DNA of 41,940 bases from Candidatus Dormiibacterota bacterium (GCA_003151935.1 PLYZ01000084.1:1-41940); one strand, 5' to 3'. Shown: positions 33,347 to 41,846, numbered from the stretch's first letter. Notes: generated from the sequence alone by a model not told the origin. A program made the numbers and translations.

Positions 33347-33757
33347 GTGAATCGAGCCGGCCGGCTCGCTCGTCTTCTTCGGATCCTTGCCGTCGTCATC
33401 GCTGAGCCGGGACTCAACCCTCTCGAGCTGGCCGAACGTGCGGGCGTCTCGGAGCGAACCCTACGGCGCGACCTGGTGCAGCTGCGCGAGCTTGGCTACG
33501 AGGTCGCATACACGGGAGGCTACGAAATGCAGGAGAAGCTGAACCTCGAAGGCCGGACAGGCCACCGCTCGCTCGGCCGCGTGTACGAGCAGCACCTGGA
33601 TCTCCTGCGCAGGCAGCTCCCTAAGCGTCTGGCCGCCCAGGTCACCGAAGAGGTCGACTCGCTGGCCCCGGCGGCCCTCGCATCGCTTTTTGCTACCGCC
33701 ATCGAACGCCACGCAAGGGCGGCCGGGCGCGCGCAGGGCGCACTTCCGCCTAGATGA
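33347..33757 (+). CDS. DeoR/HTH_11-type small DNA-binding protein
   Basis: The product has 136 residues. The N-terminal helix-turn-helix reads LLRILAVVIAEPGLNPLELAERAGVSERTLRRDLVQLRELGYEVAY, typical of HTH_11/DeoR or WYL-family N-termini. The effector domain of those families is missing; a helical C-terminus (LDLLRRQLPKRLAAQVTEEV) may serve dimerisation. The stop overlaps the ATG of the peptidase gene (ATGA), so the two are cotranscribed and coupled. Confidence 0.75.
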   Translation: MNRAGRLARLLRILAVVIAEPGLNPLELAERAGVSERTLRRDLVQLRELGYEVAYTGGYEMQEKLNLEGRTGHRSLGRVYEQHLDLLRRQLPKRLAAQVTEEVDSLAPAALASLFATAIERHARAAGRAQGALPPR

Positions 33758-34890
33758 AACCGATCGTCCTCATCCCAAGTGGCGAAGGCGACGCCGACTT
33801 CACCTATGCGACGGGATTCGCGGTTGAAAGCGCCCTCTACATCCGCTTTGGGGAGGGCGACGACGTGCTGGTGACGAGCCCGCTGGAGATCGAGCGCGCA
33901 CGCGCGCAGAGCACGGCGGCCCGCAACCTCCTTCTGGAGGAGGCCGGCCATGAGGACAACGGCCCGTTCGTCTCATACGCGCGTCTGGCCGCCAGGATGC
34001 TGCGCGAGAAAGGGCACGACTCAGCACGCGTGTCGCCGCGCCTGCAGGCCGGCTACCTCGAGGCGCTGCGTGTGGCCGGGCTCGAGGTCGAGGTCGAGCT
34101 CGGGCTCTTCGAGGCCGAACGGAGGCACAAGAGCCCGGAAGAAGCCCGATTCATCGAGGCTTCGCAGCGCGCCGCCGAAGAGGCGGTCGTAGAGGTCGTG
34201 AGCCAGCTTGCGCAGGCGGACATCAGGGACGGGACCCTGTGGTTGGACGAAAGGCCTCTCACGTCCGAGCGTCTCTACGCGCGCGCGTCCTTGCTGCTCG
34301 GCGAGAAGGGCTTCACGTGCCCTGACATGATCATCGCCGGTTCCCCCGAGTGTGCGATGCCCCACTTCCGAGGAGACGGCCCGATCCGGGCCGGCGCGCC
34401 GGTCATCATCGACATCTTTCCAGCCAGCCGGACCACCCACTACCACGGCGACCTGACCAGAACGGTCGTCGTGGGCGAGGTTCCCGACGAAATCCGCCGC
34501 ATGCACGCGGCGGTCCTGCAGGCGCTCGACGCCGGCATCGAGTCGATCAAGGCCGGCGCGTCGGGCCGCGACGTCCACAACGGGGTCTGCCAGGTGCTGG
34601 TGGACAGAGGCTACGGGACGACGACCAAAGGCTTCGAAGGTCCGGGGACCGGCGCCAAGATGAACCATTCCACCGGCCACGGTGTCGGGCTCGACGTGCA
34701 CGAAGAGCCCTCGCTGCGGGGTGGGGCCGTGCATCCGCTGCACGAAGGCGACGTCGTCACGGTCGAGCCAGGCCTGTATCTCATGGGGCTCGGAGGAGTG
34801 CGCATCGAGGACACCGGTATGGTCACAAGGGTTGGGTTCAAGAACTTCACGACCCTCACGCGCAGCCTGGACCCTCGCGACTACCTGTAA
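33754..34890 (+). CDS. M24-family metallopeptidase (Xaa-Pro aminopeptidase-like)
   Basis: This pita-bread fold enzyme of 378 residues has all five metal ligands: Asp in VIIDIFPAS, Asp in YHGDLTRTVVVG, His in STGHGVGLDVHEEP, Glu in VTVEPGLYL and Glu in RIEDTGMV. An N-terminal creatinase-like domain occupies residues 1-130. It probably cleaves N-terminal residues before proline or acts as a dipeptidase; a non-peptidase relative is possible. Confidence 0.88.
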   Translation: MKPIVLIPSGEGDADFTYATGFAVESALYIRFGEGDDVLVTSPLEIERARAQSTAARNLLLEEAGHEDNGPFVSYARLAARMLREKGHDSARVSPRLQAGYLEALRVAGLEVEVELGLFEAERRHKSPEEARFIEASQRAAEEAVVEVVSQLAQADIRDGTLWLDERPLTSERLYARASLLLGEKGFTCPDMIIAGSPECAMPHFRGDGPIRAGAPVIIDIFPASRTTHYHGDLTRTVVVGEVPDEIRRMHAAVLQALDAGIESIKAGASGRDVHNGVCQVLVDRGYGTTTKGFEGPGTGAKMNHSTGHGVGLDVHEEPSLRGGAVHPLHEGDVVTVEPGLYLMGLGGVRIEDTGMVTRVGFKNFTTLTRSLDPRDYL

Positions 34891-34904
34891 ACTAAGGCTT
34901 GACA

Positions 34905-35525
34905 ATGCCGCGAGACGAGACGCTCGGGGAGAGAATTCACCGGGTGCGCCAGGAGCGCGGGATGAGCCTGGCCAAGGTCAGCGGTCCCGACTTCAGCCGC
35001 GCTTTTCTGCACCAGGTCGAGCACGGACAGAGCCAGCCGTCGACACGGGTGCTCAGAGTCATCGCCGGCCGCCTTGGGACCGAGGTCGATTACCTGCTCG
35101 AGGGTCGCCTCCCCGGTGTCGAGCGGGAGCTGGCGCTGGAGAAAGGTCGCGTCCTCCTTGCCCGAGGAGATGCGCGGCGGGCGCTCATCGCCCTGCAGCC
35201 GGCCGCCGATTCCACCGAATGGCCGCTGGGCACCGACGCCCGGCTGACCCAGGCGGAAGCCTTGCTGGCGCTCGGGCGCGAGCCAGAGTCGCGCGAGATC
35301 CTTGACCGCGAGCAGGCGATCATCACCTCGCATCGCGATCGCCACCGGCTGCAGCGCCTGCGATCGGTCAAGAAGGGCGAGCGCTTCGGCTTCGGCATCG
35401 ACGCGATCAAGACGCACTTACGGCTGGCAGACCAGGCGGAGCGCGCTGCCAACAGCCAGGACGCGCTTGAGCACTACCGCGCGGCGCGGGTCCTGCTGGA
35501 GGCGGGCGCTAAAGTCCGCTCGTAA
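34905..35525 (+). CDS. XRE-family regulator with helical repeat C-terminus
   Basis: The product has 206 residues. Residues 7-65 form an XRE-type helix-turn-helix (LGERIHRVRQERGMSLAKVSG, FLHQVEHGQSQPSTRVLRVIAGRLG). The remainder is TPR-like helices (LALEKGRVLLARGDARRALIALQPAA, RLTQAEALLALGREPESREIL), as in regulators that read a peptide or protein partner. ATG 34905 is preferred to TTG 34899, with AAGG upstream. The 3' end overlaps the convergent membrane protein gene by 17 bases. The target is unknown. Confidence 0.75.
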   Translation: MPRDETLGERIHRVRQERGMSLAKVSGPDFSRAFLHQVEHGQSQPSTRVLRVIAGRLGTEVDYLLEGRLPGVERELALEKGRVLLARGDARRALIALQPAADSTEWPLGTDARLTQAEALLALGREPESREILDREQAIITSHRDRHRLQRLRSVKKGERFGFGIDAIKTHLRLADQAERAANSQDALEHYRAARVLLEAGAKVRS

Positions 35526-36180
35526 ATGTGAATGAAGGCGGCGGTGTTACCACCGGCGGGGTGATCTCCAGAGTGATCACTTCGTGCGACTTGAGGACGA
35601 TCGCGTTCGGATCACCCGTGTAGAGCTGCGGGCCCTTGCCGTCCTGCAGGTCAATGTAGACCACGAGCTTCTCGTCGGGCGTGAGGGTCAAGGTCGACAC
35701 GTGGGTTGCGTTCAGCGGTTCGTTTTGAAGCCCCTGGGCCTTGTTCCACGTGCTCCAGATCGTGAAGAACTGGCCGAGCGTGAACGTCTGGCTCGCGGGC
35801 GACTCGATATGGATCACGTTCGGGTTGGCGGCATGGACGTGCAGCCAGTAGAAGCAGGTGGGTGCGGTTGGGTCTCCGCTGATCCCTATGTTCGCGGGGA
35901 TTGGAAGCACGTTGCCCTGGTAGACGATCTGGAGGGCGGCGTGGTAGTGGACCTGCGTGTGTTCGAGGCTGTCGCACGGGACGCCGGCGGCATTTTGCGG
36001 AGCGGTGGATTTGTTGTTGGCCAGAAAGTAGATGATCAGCCCGACCGCGAACAGCAGCAGGATGGCCCCCACCACGAACGGAAGCACCGGGACGTCCGCC
36101 GCTCTCTTGACCTTGACCTGCGGCCGGCGCGAGCCTTTGCCGGTGCCGGTGCGCACTCCGGCCTTTGTTTTGGTTGCCAT
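35509..36180 (-). CDS. Membrane-anchored extracytoplasmic protein with His-rich domain
   Basis: The product has 223 residues: a basic N-tail (Lys/Arg-rich, 1-30), one transmembrane helix (VLPFVVGAILLLFAVGLIIYF) and an outside domain. The domain has LEHTQVHYHAALQIVYQGNVLPIPANIGI and CFYWLHVHAANPNVIHIESP, with conserved-looking His clusters and two cysteines that could bind copper or another metal. No family name is certain. It shares a bidirectional -10 element with rpsF and has an 11-base gap from that box to its ATG. Confidence 0.7.
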   Translation of the reverse strand: MATKTKAGVRTGTGKGSRRPQVKVKRAADVPVLPFVVGAILLLFAVGLIIYFLANNKSTAPQNAAGVPCDSLEHTQVHYHAALQIVYQGNVLPIPANIGISGDPTAPTCFYWLHVHAANPNVIHIESPASQTFTLGQFFTIWSTWNKAQGLQNEPLNATHVSTLTLTPDEKLVVYIDLQDGKGPQLYTGDPNAIVLKSHEVITLEITPPVVTPPPSFTFTSGL

Positions 36181-36189
36181 GACCTACGG

Positions 36190-36196
36190 TAGAATA
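36190..36196. promoter_or_regulatory. Bidirectional overlapping -10 element
   Basis: TAGAATA reads TAGAAT on the plus strand toward rpsF and TATTCT(A) on the minus strand toward the membrane protein at 36180. The two -10 boxes share the same bases. Confidence 0.5.
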
Positions 36197-36279
36197 CCGG
36201 GCCTACCCTTTCTGGCTTCGGCCGGGGGCACCATGCCACCGATCGACCGGGGCCTGAACCCATAGGAAGGAGGTCCCCT

Positions 36280-36702
36280 TTGCGGGATTACGAAGTTCTC
36301 TACATCGTCCGCGCAGACCTGGACGAGGAGAAGGTCCAGGACGCGGTGAAACGAGTCAACACGCTGATCGAAAGGTCGGGCGGGACGCTTGAGCGCACCA
36401 ACCTCTGGGGCAAGCGCAAGCTCGCCTACGAGGTCAAGCACCAGAAGGAAGGCTCCTATGTCCTCCAGGATTTTCAGTTCGACCCGGGCCGGGTGCCCGA
36501 GCTCGAAGCGGCTCTGAAGATCACTGAGGAGGTGCTGAGGCATCTCATCGTTCGCAAGCCCGAGAAAGTGGCTGTCGCGACCGCCGTTGCCCCGCCGCCG
36601 GCGGAGGTCGTGCCCGAGCCCATTGCGGTGGAGTCGAAGCCAGCGGTGGAGTCGGAGCCGGCGGCGGAACCGGCGGCTCTTGCGGATCGGGAGGAGGCAT
36701 AA
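36280..36702 (+). CDS. rpsF: 30S ribosomal protein S6 with acidic Ala/Pro-rich tail
   Basis: S6 (bS6) binds S18 in the small-subunit platform. The start RDYEVLYIVRADLDEEKVQDAV and the stretch LERTNLWGKRKLAYEVKHQKEGSYVL are characteristic. Residues after about 100 form an extension rich in Pro, Ala and Glu. The TTG start is fixed by GGAAGGAGGT (36266-36273 core) six bases upstream. The leader of about 78 bases contains a UUCG-capped hairpin (CTGGC at 36212, GCCGG at 36221) and could carry an S6:S18 feedback site. First gene of rpsF-ssb-rpsR. Confidence 0.95.
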   Translation: MRDYEVLYIVRADLDEEKVQDAVKRVNTLIERSGGTLERTNLWGKRKLAYEVKHQKEGSYVLQDFQFDPGRVPELEAALKITEEVLRHLIVRKPEKVAVATAVAPPPAEVVPEPIAVESKPAVESEPAAEPAALADREEA

Positions 36703-37191
36703 ATGTCGAACCTGAACAAAGCGCTGCTCATCGGAAGGCTCACCAAAGACCCGGAGATGCGCTACACGCCCAGCGGGACCGCGGTGACCAACTTCAGCAT
36801 CGCCACCAACCGGTGGTCGTCCGGTCCGGACGGCGAGCGTAAGGAGTTCACCGATTACCACAACATCGTCGCCTACCCGATCGGCAAGCGAAACCTCGCC
36901 GAGACGGTCGCGCAGTACACGCGCAAGGGTGCGCTCGTCTTCGTCGAAGGCCGCATCCAGACCAGGTCTTGGGAAGGCCAGGACGGACAGAAGCGCCGCG
37001 TGACAGAGATCATCGCGAACGACGTCCAGTTCCTCGAGCCGCGCGGAGCGGGTGGCGGCGGCAGTGCCGGCAGTGCCGGCGGCGCCGGCAGCTCCGGAGC
37101 CCCGGCTCGAAGCGGCGGCGCATCCCATGACGACATCCCCGCGCCGGACGACGCTCCACGCGACGTCGATCCGGACGAGATCCCGTTTTAG
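36703..37191 (+). CDS. ssb: Single-stranded DNA-binding protein
   Basis: Ssb of 162 residues: the OB fold starts LNKALLIGRLTKDPEMRYTPSGTAV and contains FTDYHNIVAYPIGKRNLAETVAQYTRKGALVFVEGRI. A flexible Gly/Ser/Ala linker follows, and the acidic tip is DPDEIPF, the site through which Ssb recruits repair and replication proteins. It starts directly after the rpsF stop and is followed 12 bases later by rpsR. Confidence 0.96.
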   Translation: MSNLNKALLIGRLTKDPEMRYTPSGTAVTNFSIATNRWSSGPDGERKEFTDYHNIVAYPIGKRNLAETVAQYTRKGALVFVEGRIQTRSWEGQDGQKRRVTEIIANDVQFLEPRGAGGGGSAGSAGGAGSSGAPARSGGASHDDIPAPDDAPRDVDPDEIPF

Positions 37192-37203
37192 GAGCAGAAC
37201 CAG

Positions 37204-37476
37204 ATGGCAGTCCACCGACCACAACGTGAATCCAGCGGCGGCGGCGGCAGAGGACCGAAGCGCCAGCACCGCAAGGTGTGCAGCTTCTGCGTCGAGAAGA
37301 TCCGCTTCATCGACTACAAGGAGATCTCGCGCCTTCGGCGATTCGTGAGCGACCGCGGGAAGATCCTCCCGCGCCGCGTCACCGGTACATGCGCCCGGCA
37401 CCAGCGCCCGCTCACGACCGCCCTCGAGCGCGCTCGCGCGATCGCCCTGCTCCCTTACACGACGGAGCAGCACTAG
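37204..37476 (+). CDS. rpsR: 30S ribosomal protein S18
   Basis: S18 (bS18) of 90 residues: [47 protein letters not shown] is diagnostic. The CxxC pair with the later Cys and His makes this the zinc-binding form. AGGAG stands nine bases before the ATG. rplI, which often follows in other bacteria, is absent; tandem hairpins follow instead. Confidence 0.96.
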   Translation: MAVHRPQRESSGGGGRGPKRQHRKVCSFCVEKIRFIDYKEISRLRRFVSDRGKILPRRVTGTCARHQRPLTTALERARAIALLPYTTEQH

Positions 37477-37484
37477 GCGGCCCT

Positions 37485-37533
37485 GGCCTCCCCACCATGT
37501 GGGGAGGCCGGCCCGGCCCATCTGGGCCCGGCC
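37485..37533 (+). terminator. Tandem GC-rich hairpins after rpsR
   Basis: A perfect 11-bp stem (GGCCTCCCCAC, 37485-37495, with GTGGGGAGGCC, 37499-37509, CAT loop) is followed by a second stem of six plus four pairs (37510-37533, AT-closed TC loop). There is no T-run, so termination efficiency is uncertain. Confidence 0.55.
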
Positions 37534-37550
37534 CGGTGGGGGAGTCCCCT

Positions 37551-37556
37551 TAGAAT
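37551..37556 (+). promoter_or_regulatory. -10 box of the aminotransferase gene
   Basis: TAGAAT ends five bases before GTG 37562, placing the expected transcript start at or next to the start codon (leaderless). Confidence 0.55.
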
Positions 37557-37561
37557 CTATC

Positions 37562-38755
37562 GTGCCGTCGCAACCCGTCAATGGAGCGCGCCTCATGACC
37601 TTCCAGACCCAGCTTCGAATCCCCGGCCCCACGCCGCTCCCTGAGCGTGTCCTGCGCAGCATGAACCGGCCGATGATCGATCATCGCGGCCCGGAGTTTG
37701 CGGCGATCCTGTCAGAGATCACGGCCGGAGCGAAGCGTGTTTTCAAGACGTCGAGCGACCTCCTCCTGCTGACCTCGTCAGGGACTGGCGGCCTGGAGTC
37801 GGCCGTCGCCAACCTCGTCTCGCCCGGTGACGAGGTGGTCGTTGCCCTGTGCGGCAACTTCGGCGAGCGATTCGCCGCCCTGGCGGCAGCGTACGGAGCC
37901 GATGTCGCGCGACTCGAGTTCGAATGGGGCCAGCCGGTCGAACCAGACGACCTAGCGCGCGTGATCGAGCAGCACCCCAAATCCAAGGTCGTGCTGCTGA
38001 CTCACAACGAGACTTCAACCGGTCTCACCAACCCACTGCGGGAGCTCGCGCGCGTCGCCCGTGACGCCGGGAAGATCGTGGTCGTCGACGGCGTGAGCTC
38101 CATCAGCTCGATCGCAATCGAAACCGACGCATGGGGAATCGACGTCGCCGTCAGCGGCTCGCAGAAAGGCTGGATGGCGCCACCGGGATTCGCGCTCGTC
38201 AGCGTGAGCGAGCGCGCGTGGGCTCAGCAAGCCAAGGCTCGCTCGCCCCGTTTTTACTTCGACTGGAAGGAAGCCAAGACCTGGGCGGAGAAGGGGATGA
38301 CTCCCTTCACGCCGGCGGTCAGCGTTGCGTTTGCCCTGCAGGAGGGGCTGCGCATGCTCGAGGAGGAAGGCCTGGAGGCCGTCTACGAGCGGCATGCGCG
38401 GCTGGCGCGCGCGACGCAGGCCGGGCTGGAAGCGTTGGGCTTTCAGCTGTACGCGCGAAAGGGCTTCCGCTCGAACACCGTCACATCTGCTTTGCCGCCT
38501 CAGGGACTCGACGTGGCCGCGTTCCGCAAGCTGCTCGACACCAGGTATGGAGTCGTCATCGCGGGCGGCCAGGCCAAGATGACCGGCAAGATGATCCGCG
38601 TCGGCCATCTGGGTGCGGTCGCCGAGGGCGACGTGGTCCAGGTCCTGTGGGCGATCGAGCAAGCGCTCGAAGAGCTCGACATCGCGCCCGCGGACGGGCG
38701 CGGCGTGGCGGCTGTCACCTCGTCACTGCAGGGCGTCGCCGCCGCCGCACGATAG
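37562..38755 (+). CDS. Class V PLP aminotransferase (serine/alanine-glyoxylate type, probable phosphoserine aminotransferase role)
   Basis: This aminotransferase of 397 residues starts with the family motif IPGPTPLPERVLRSMNRPMIDHRGPEF. The cofactor pocket includes SSGTGGLESAVANL and VVVDGVSSISS, and the PLP lysine is Lys202 in VSGSQKGWMAPPG. GTG 37562 is set by the TAGAAT box; ATG 37595 is an in-frame alternative. It is fused by a one-base stop/start overlap (TAGTG) to serA, so it probably supplies the transamination step of phosphorylated serine synthesis in place of a classical SerC; glyoxylate or pyruvate activity is also possible. Confidence 0.88.
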   Translation: MPSQPVNGARLMTFQTQLRIPGPTPLPERVLRSMNRPMIDHRGPEFAAILSEITAGAKRVFKTSSDLLLLTSSGTGGLESAVANLVSPGDEVVVALCGNFGERFAALAAAYGADVARLEFEWGQPVEPDDLARVIEQHPKSKVVLLTHNETSTGLTNPLRELARVARDAGKIVVVDGVSSISSIAIETDAWGIDVAVSGSQKGWMAPPGFALVSVSERAWAQQAKARSPRFYFDWKEAKTWAEKGMTPFTPAVSVAFALQEGLRMLEEEGLEAVYERHARLARATQAGLEALGFQLYARKGFRSNTVTSALPPQGLDVAAFRKLLDTRYGVVIAGGQAKMTGKMIRVGHLGAVAEGDVVQVLWAIEQALEELDIAPADGRGVAAVTSSLQGVAAAAR

Positions 38756-40338
38756 TGCCGCGGATCCTGGTCGCCGATCCTCTGGCCGAAGATGGCCTGG
38801 AACGATTGCGGCGGGCGGGAGAGGTGACGGTCGTCAGCAAGCTGGGTGAGGCTGAGCTGATCCAGCGCATACCTGAGTTCGACGCGCTCGTAGTTCGGAG
38901 CGAGACGCGGGTCACGGCACCGGTCCTCGAAGCTGGGCGAAAGCTCCGCGTGGTCGGGCGCGCCGGTGTCGGGGTGGACAACATCGACGTTCCCGCGGCG
39001 ACGCGCAAGGGGATCCTGGTCGTCAACGCGCCGCGTGGCAACATCGTCGCGGCGGCCGAGCATACGATCGCGCTTCTTCTCTCCCTGGCCCGCTGGATAC
39101 CCCAGGCAGACGCCTCGGTCAAGCGCGGCGAGTGGACGCGGTCGAAGTTCACCGGCACGGAGATCCGCGGCAAGACCCTGGGCGTCGTCGGCCTCGGCAA
39201 CGTCGGCTCCGAGGTCGCCAAGCGCGCGCATGGTCTCGAGATGGAGGTCGTCGCCTACGACCCGGTCGTCTCGGTCGAGCGGGCGGAGCTGTTCAACGTC
39301 GAGCTTGTGAGCCTGAACGACCTGCTCGAGCGAGCCGACTTCGTCACCGTGCACGTCCCCCTGGTCGAGGCCAATCGCAACCTGCTCGGCGCGGCGGAGC
39401 TGGCGCTTATGAAACCCGGCGCTCGCCTGATCAACGCCGCGCGGGGCGGCATCGTCGACGAGGCCGCCCTCGTCGAGGCGCTGAAGACGGGACGCCTTGC
39501 GGCCGCTGCCTTTGACGTGTTCGTGAACGAGCCGCCTGGTGACAACCCGCTGCTGACGCTGCCCAATTTCATAGCCACGCCACACATCGGGGCGTCGACG
39601 GTCGAAGCGCAGGCGTCGGTCGCTTTCGACGTTGCTGAAGAGGTGGCCGCCGTCCTGGCAGGTGACCTGCCGCGGTTCGCGGTCAACGCTCCCGCCTTGC
39701 CCCCGGAGGAGCTCGTTTACCTGAGGCCCTTCGCGGACCTCACCGAGCGCCTGGCGGCCCTTCACGGCCAGCTCTTCGGCGGGCGCGTAAGCTCGATCGA
39801 GCTGGACTTCGAGGGAGAGCTGGCGGAGCACGACGTCAACCTCCTCGTCGCATCGGCCATCAAAGGCGTCCTGCAGCCGTTCACAGAGGATCGCATCAAC
39901 TCGGTGAACGCGCGCCTGATCGCTTCCGGCCGTGGCGTGAAGCTGGTCGAGCGGCGAAGCCCCGCACACGGCAGCTACGCGAGCATGATCACCGTTCGAA
40001 TTGGCGGCCACGAGCTTGCCGGCACCGTGTTGAACGGCGAGCCGCGCGCTGTGCGCATCGACTCGTTTCGCGTCGACCTCGTACCCGAAGGTCGCTTCCT
40101 GGTCAGCCGGCACGAGGACCGGCCCGGCGTGGTCGGGCGTTTCGGCACGATCCTGGGCGAGCACGACGTCAACATCGCGAGCATGCAGGTCGGGCGCGAC
40201 TCGCCGCGCGGCAGCGCGATGATGATCCTTGCGGTGGACGACCGCGTTGCGCCTGAGGTGCTGGCGAGGTTGCGCGAGGTCGACGGGATGGCGGACCTGC
40301 GCTACGTCGAGCTTGGGCCTGGAGAATCCGATCGCTGA
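38755..40338 (+). CDS. serA: D-3-phosphoglycerate dehydrogenase
   Basis: SerA of 527 residues oxidises 3-phosphoglycerate as the first step of serine synthesis. It has VVRSETRVT and GRAGVGVDNIDVPAATRKGI, the NAD fold TLGVVGLGNVGSEVAK, catalytic Arg in NAARGGIVDE, Glu in NEPP and His in TPHIGAST. The long form has an intervening substrate-binding domain (about 310-450) and a C-terminal ACT domain (FLVSRHEDRPGVVGRFGTILGEHDVNIASMQ), which suggests feedback control by serine. The GTG overlaps the aminotransferase stop. Confidence 0.96.
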   Translation: MPRILVADPLAEDGLERLRRAGEVTVVSKLGEAELIQRIPEFDALVVRSETRVTAPVLEAGRKLRVVGRAGVGVDNIDVPAATRKGILVVNAPRGNIVAAAEHTIALLLSLARWIPQADASVKRGEWTRSKFTGTEIRGKTLGVVGLGNVGSEVAKRAHGLEMEVVAYDPVVSVERAELFNVELVSLNDLLERADFVTVHVPLVEANRNLLGAAELALMKPGARLINAARGGIVDEAALVEALKTGRLAAAAFDVFVNEPPGDNPLLTLPNFIATPHIGASTVEAQASVAFDVAEEVAAVLAGDLPRFAVNAPALPPEELVYLRPFADLTERLAALHGQLFGGRVSSIELDFEGELAEHDVNLLVASAIKGVLQPFTEDRINSVNARLIASGRGVKLVERRSPAHGSYASMITVRIGGHELAGTVLNGEPRAVRIDSFRVDLVPEGRFLVSRHEDRPGVVGRFGTILGEHDVNIASMQVGRDSPRGSAMMILAVDDRVAPEVLARLREVDGMADLRYVELGPGESDR

Positions 40339-41479
40339 CGTTCGCGCCTTGCCAGGGATCCGGTACGACCTGGCACGAGCGGGCGATCTCAGCACGCTGG
40401 TCGCGCCTCCATACGACGTGATGTCGGAGACCGATGTGGCGCGGTATGAGGCGCTTTCGCCGTACAACGTCGTGCGGCTGACGCGGCCCGGCCGCGATTA
40501 CGACCGCGCTGCGCGCACGTTTCATGATTGGCTGTCCGGCGGCATCCTGACCGCCGACGCCCCGTCGATGTACGTACACGAGGTTCGCTTCAACGGCCGG
40601 CGGCGGCGGGACCTGATCGCCGCCCTGAGACTTCAGCCTTACGAAGACCGCGTCGTATTGCCGCACGAGCGGACGCACCGAGGGCCAAAGGAAGACCGCC
40701 TGGCTCTGCTGCGGGCGACGAAAGCGAACTTCGAACCGCTGTGGTTCACCTACGAGGGACGCGGGAGCGGCCTTTCGCGGATCATCGAGGTGGTCAGCGG
40801 GCGAAACCCGGCGGTTGTCTTCAAAGGTCCTGAGGAAACCGAGCACCGGCTCTGGGTGATCTCCGACCCCGAGCATCAGGCAGCCGTACACGCCGCGCTC
40901 GAATCACTGCCGGTCCTGATCGCGGACGGTCACCACCGCTACGAGACGGCTCTGACGTATGCCGAAGAAGTGGGGGGCGATGCCGATGCCACCTCGCGAT
41001 TCACCCTCGCCCTCCTGACCGACCTCGACGACCCCGGCCTAGAGGTGCTCCCGACCCACCGGGTCATGAAGGTCGGCGTCGCAGTCACCGGCGGCGAGGA
41101 CAAGGCCACGCTCGAGGACACCCTGTCCGCATTGCGCGGGCGAGTGGCCGCCGGCGCCTACCGCGACCACCGGTTCCAGGTGCTTCAGCTGGAAGGGGAG
41201 ATGGCCCTGGTGGAGTTACACACTCAGGTGATCGACAACATCCTGGGCAAGCGGAGCGCCGAAGAGTTCCTCCTGTACACGCGCGACCCAGAGGAAGCGG
41301 TCCGTTGGGTGGACGAAGGGGTGGGCTCTGCCGCCTTTTTCCTCGATGTCCCCGACCTTCGGCTGGTTTTGAAGCTGGCCCAAGAAGGGAAGACTCTTCC
41401 TCAGAAGAGTACTTATTTCCATCCGAAACCCCCCTCCGGGATGGTGTTTTTCCAGCTCGACCAAGATCGCCATTTATAG
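40313..41479 (+). CDS. DUF1015 family protein linked to serine biosynthesis
   Basis: The product has 388 residues. It starts ADVRALPGIRYDLARAGDLSTLVAPPYDVMS, typical for DUF1015, and contains LLPVLIADGHHRYETALTYAEE-like and VLPTHRVM motifs. These proteins often neighbour serA in other genomes, but their activity is not established. TTG 40313 lies within serA (26-base overlap), implying coupled translation; TTG 40349 is a shorter option. The TAG stop lies inside the -10 box of the next gene. Confidence 0.85.
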   Translation: MGLENPIADVRALPGIRYDLARAGDLSTLVAPPYDVMSETDVARYEALSPYNVVRLTRPGRDYDRAARTFHDWLSGGILTADAPSMYVHEVRFNGRRRRDLIAALRLQPYEDRVVLPHERTHRGPKEDRLALLRATKANFEPLWFTYEGRGSGLSRIIEVVSGRNPAVVFKGPEETEHRLWVISDPEHQAAVHAALESLPVLIADGHHRYETALTYAEEVGGDADATSRFTLALLTDLDDPGLEVLPTHRVMKVGVAVTGGEDKATLEDTLSALRGRVAAGAYRDHRFQVLQLEGEMALVELHTQVIDNILGKRSAEEFLLYTRDPEEAVRWVDEGVGSAAFFLDVPDLRLVLKLAQEGKTLPQKSTYFHPKPPSGMVFFQLDQDRHL

Positions 41480-41480
41480 T
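41475..41480 (+). promoter_or_regulatory. -10 box of the FmdB-type gene
   Basis: TATAGT overlaps the stop codon of the DUF1015 gene and ends 18 bases before the ATG at 41499. Confidence 0.45.
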
Positions 41481-41498
41481 TAGGAACCCAATAAAGAA

Positions 41499-41846
41499 AT
41501 GCCAACTTACGGTTACCGGTGTGGCAATTGCGGCCACCAGTTCGAGATCATCCAGAGGATCTCTGACGAGCCTCTGGCGACCTGCCCTAAATGCCAGGGC
41601 AAGCTCTCCAAGATGCTTTATCCCGTTGGAATCAGCTTCAAGGGCAGCGGGTTCTACACGACTGACTACAAAGGTGCCGGTAAGGGCTCCGCGGGCTCGA
41701 GCAATGGCTCTGCGACCACCTCCGAGGGAGGCTCCGACAGCAAGCCGGAGACCAAAACGGAATCGAAGTCGGACACCAAGCCGGAGTCAAAACCGGACAG
41801 CAAGCCAGAGTCCAAATCGGATACCAAGACGGAGAGGGGTTCCTAG
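41499..41846 (+). CDS. FmdB-type zinc ribbon protein with low-complexity tail
   Basis: The product has 115 residues. The first 55 form the FmdB/CxxC_CxxC_SSSS ribbon: MPTYGYRCGNCGHQFEII, TCPKCQGKLSKM and the end SFKGSGFYTTDY. The rest is a disordered Ser/Gly then Lys-Pro-Glu-Ser-Lys-type repeat (about residues 80-113) encoded by degenerate repeats near 41737-41830. The family is named from formamidase regulators, but most members have no known role. The stop adjoins the thioredoxin start. Confidence 0.88.
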   Translation: MPTYGYRCGNCGHQFEIIQRISDEPLATCPKCQGKLSKMLYPVGISFKGSGFYTTDYKGAGKGSAGSSNGSATTSEGGSDSKPETKTESKSDTKPESKPDSKPESKSDTKTERGS

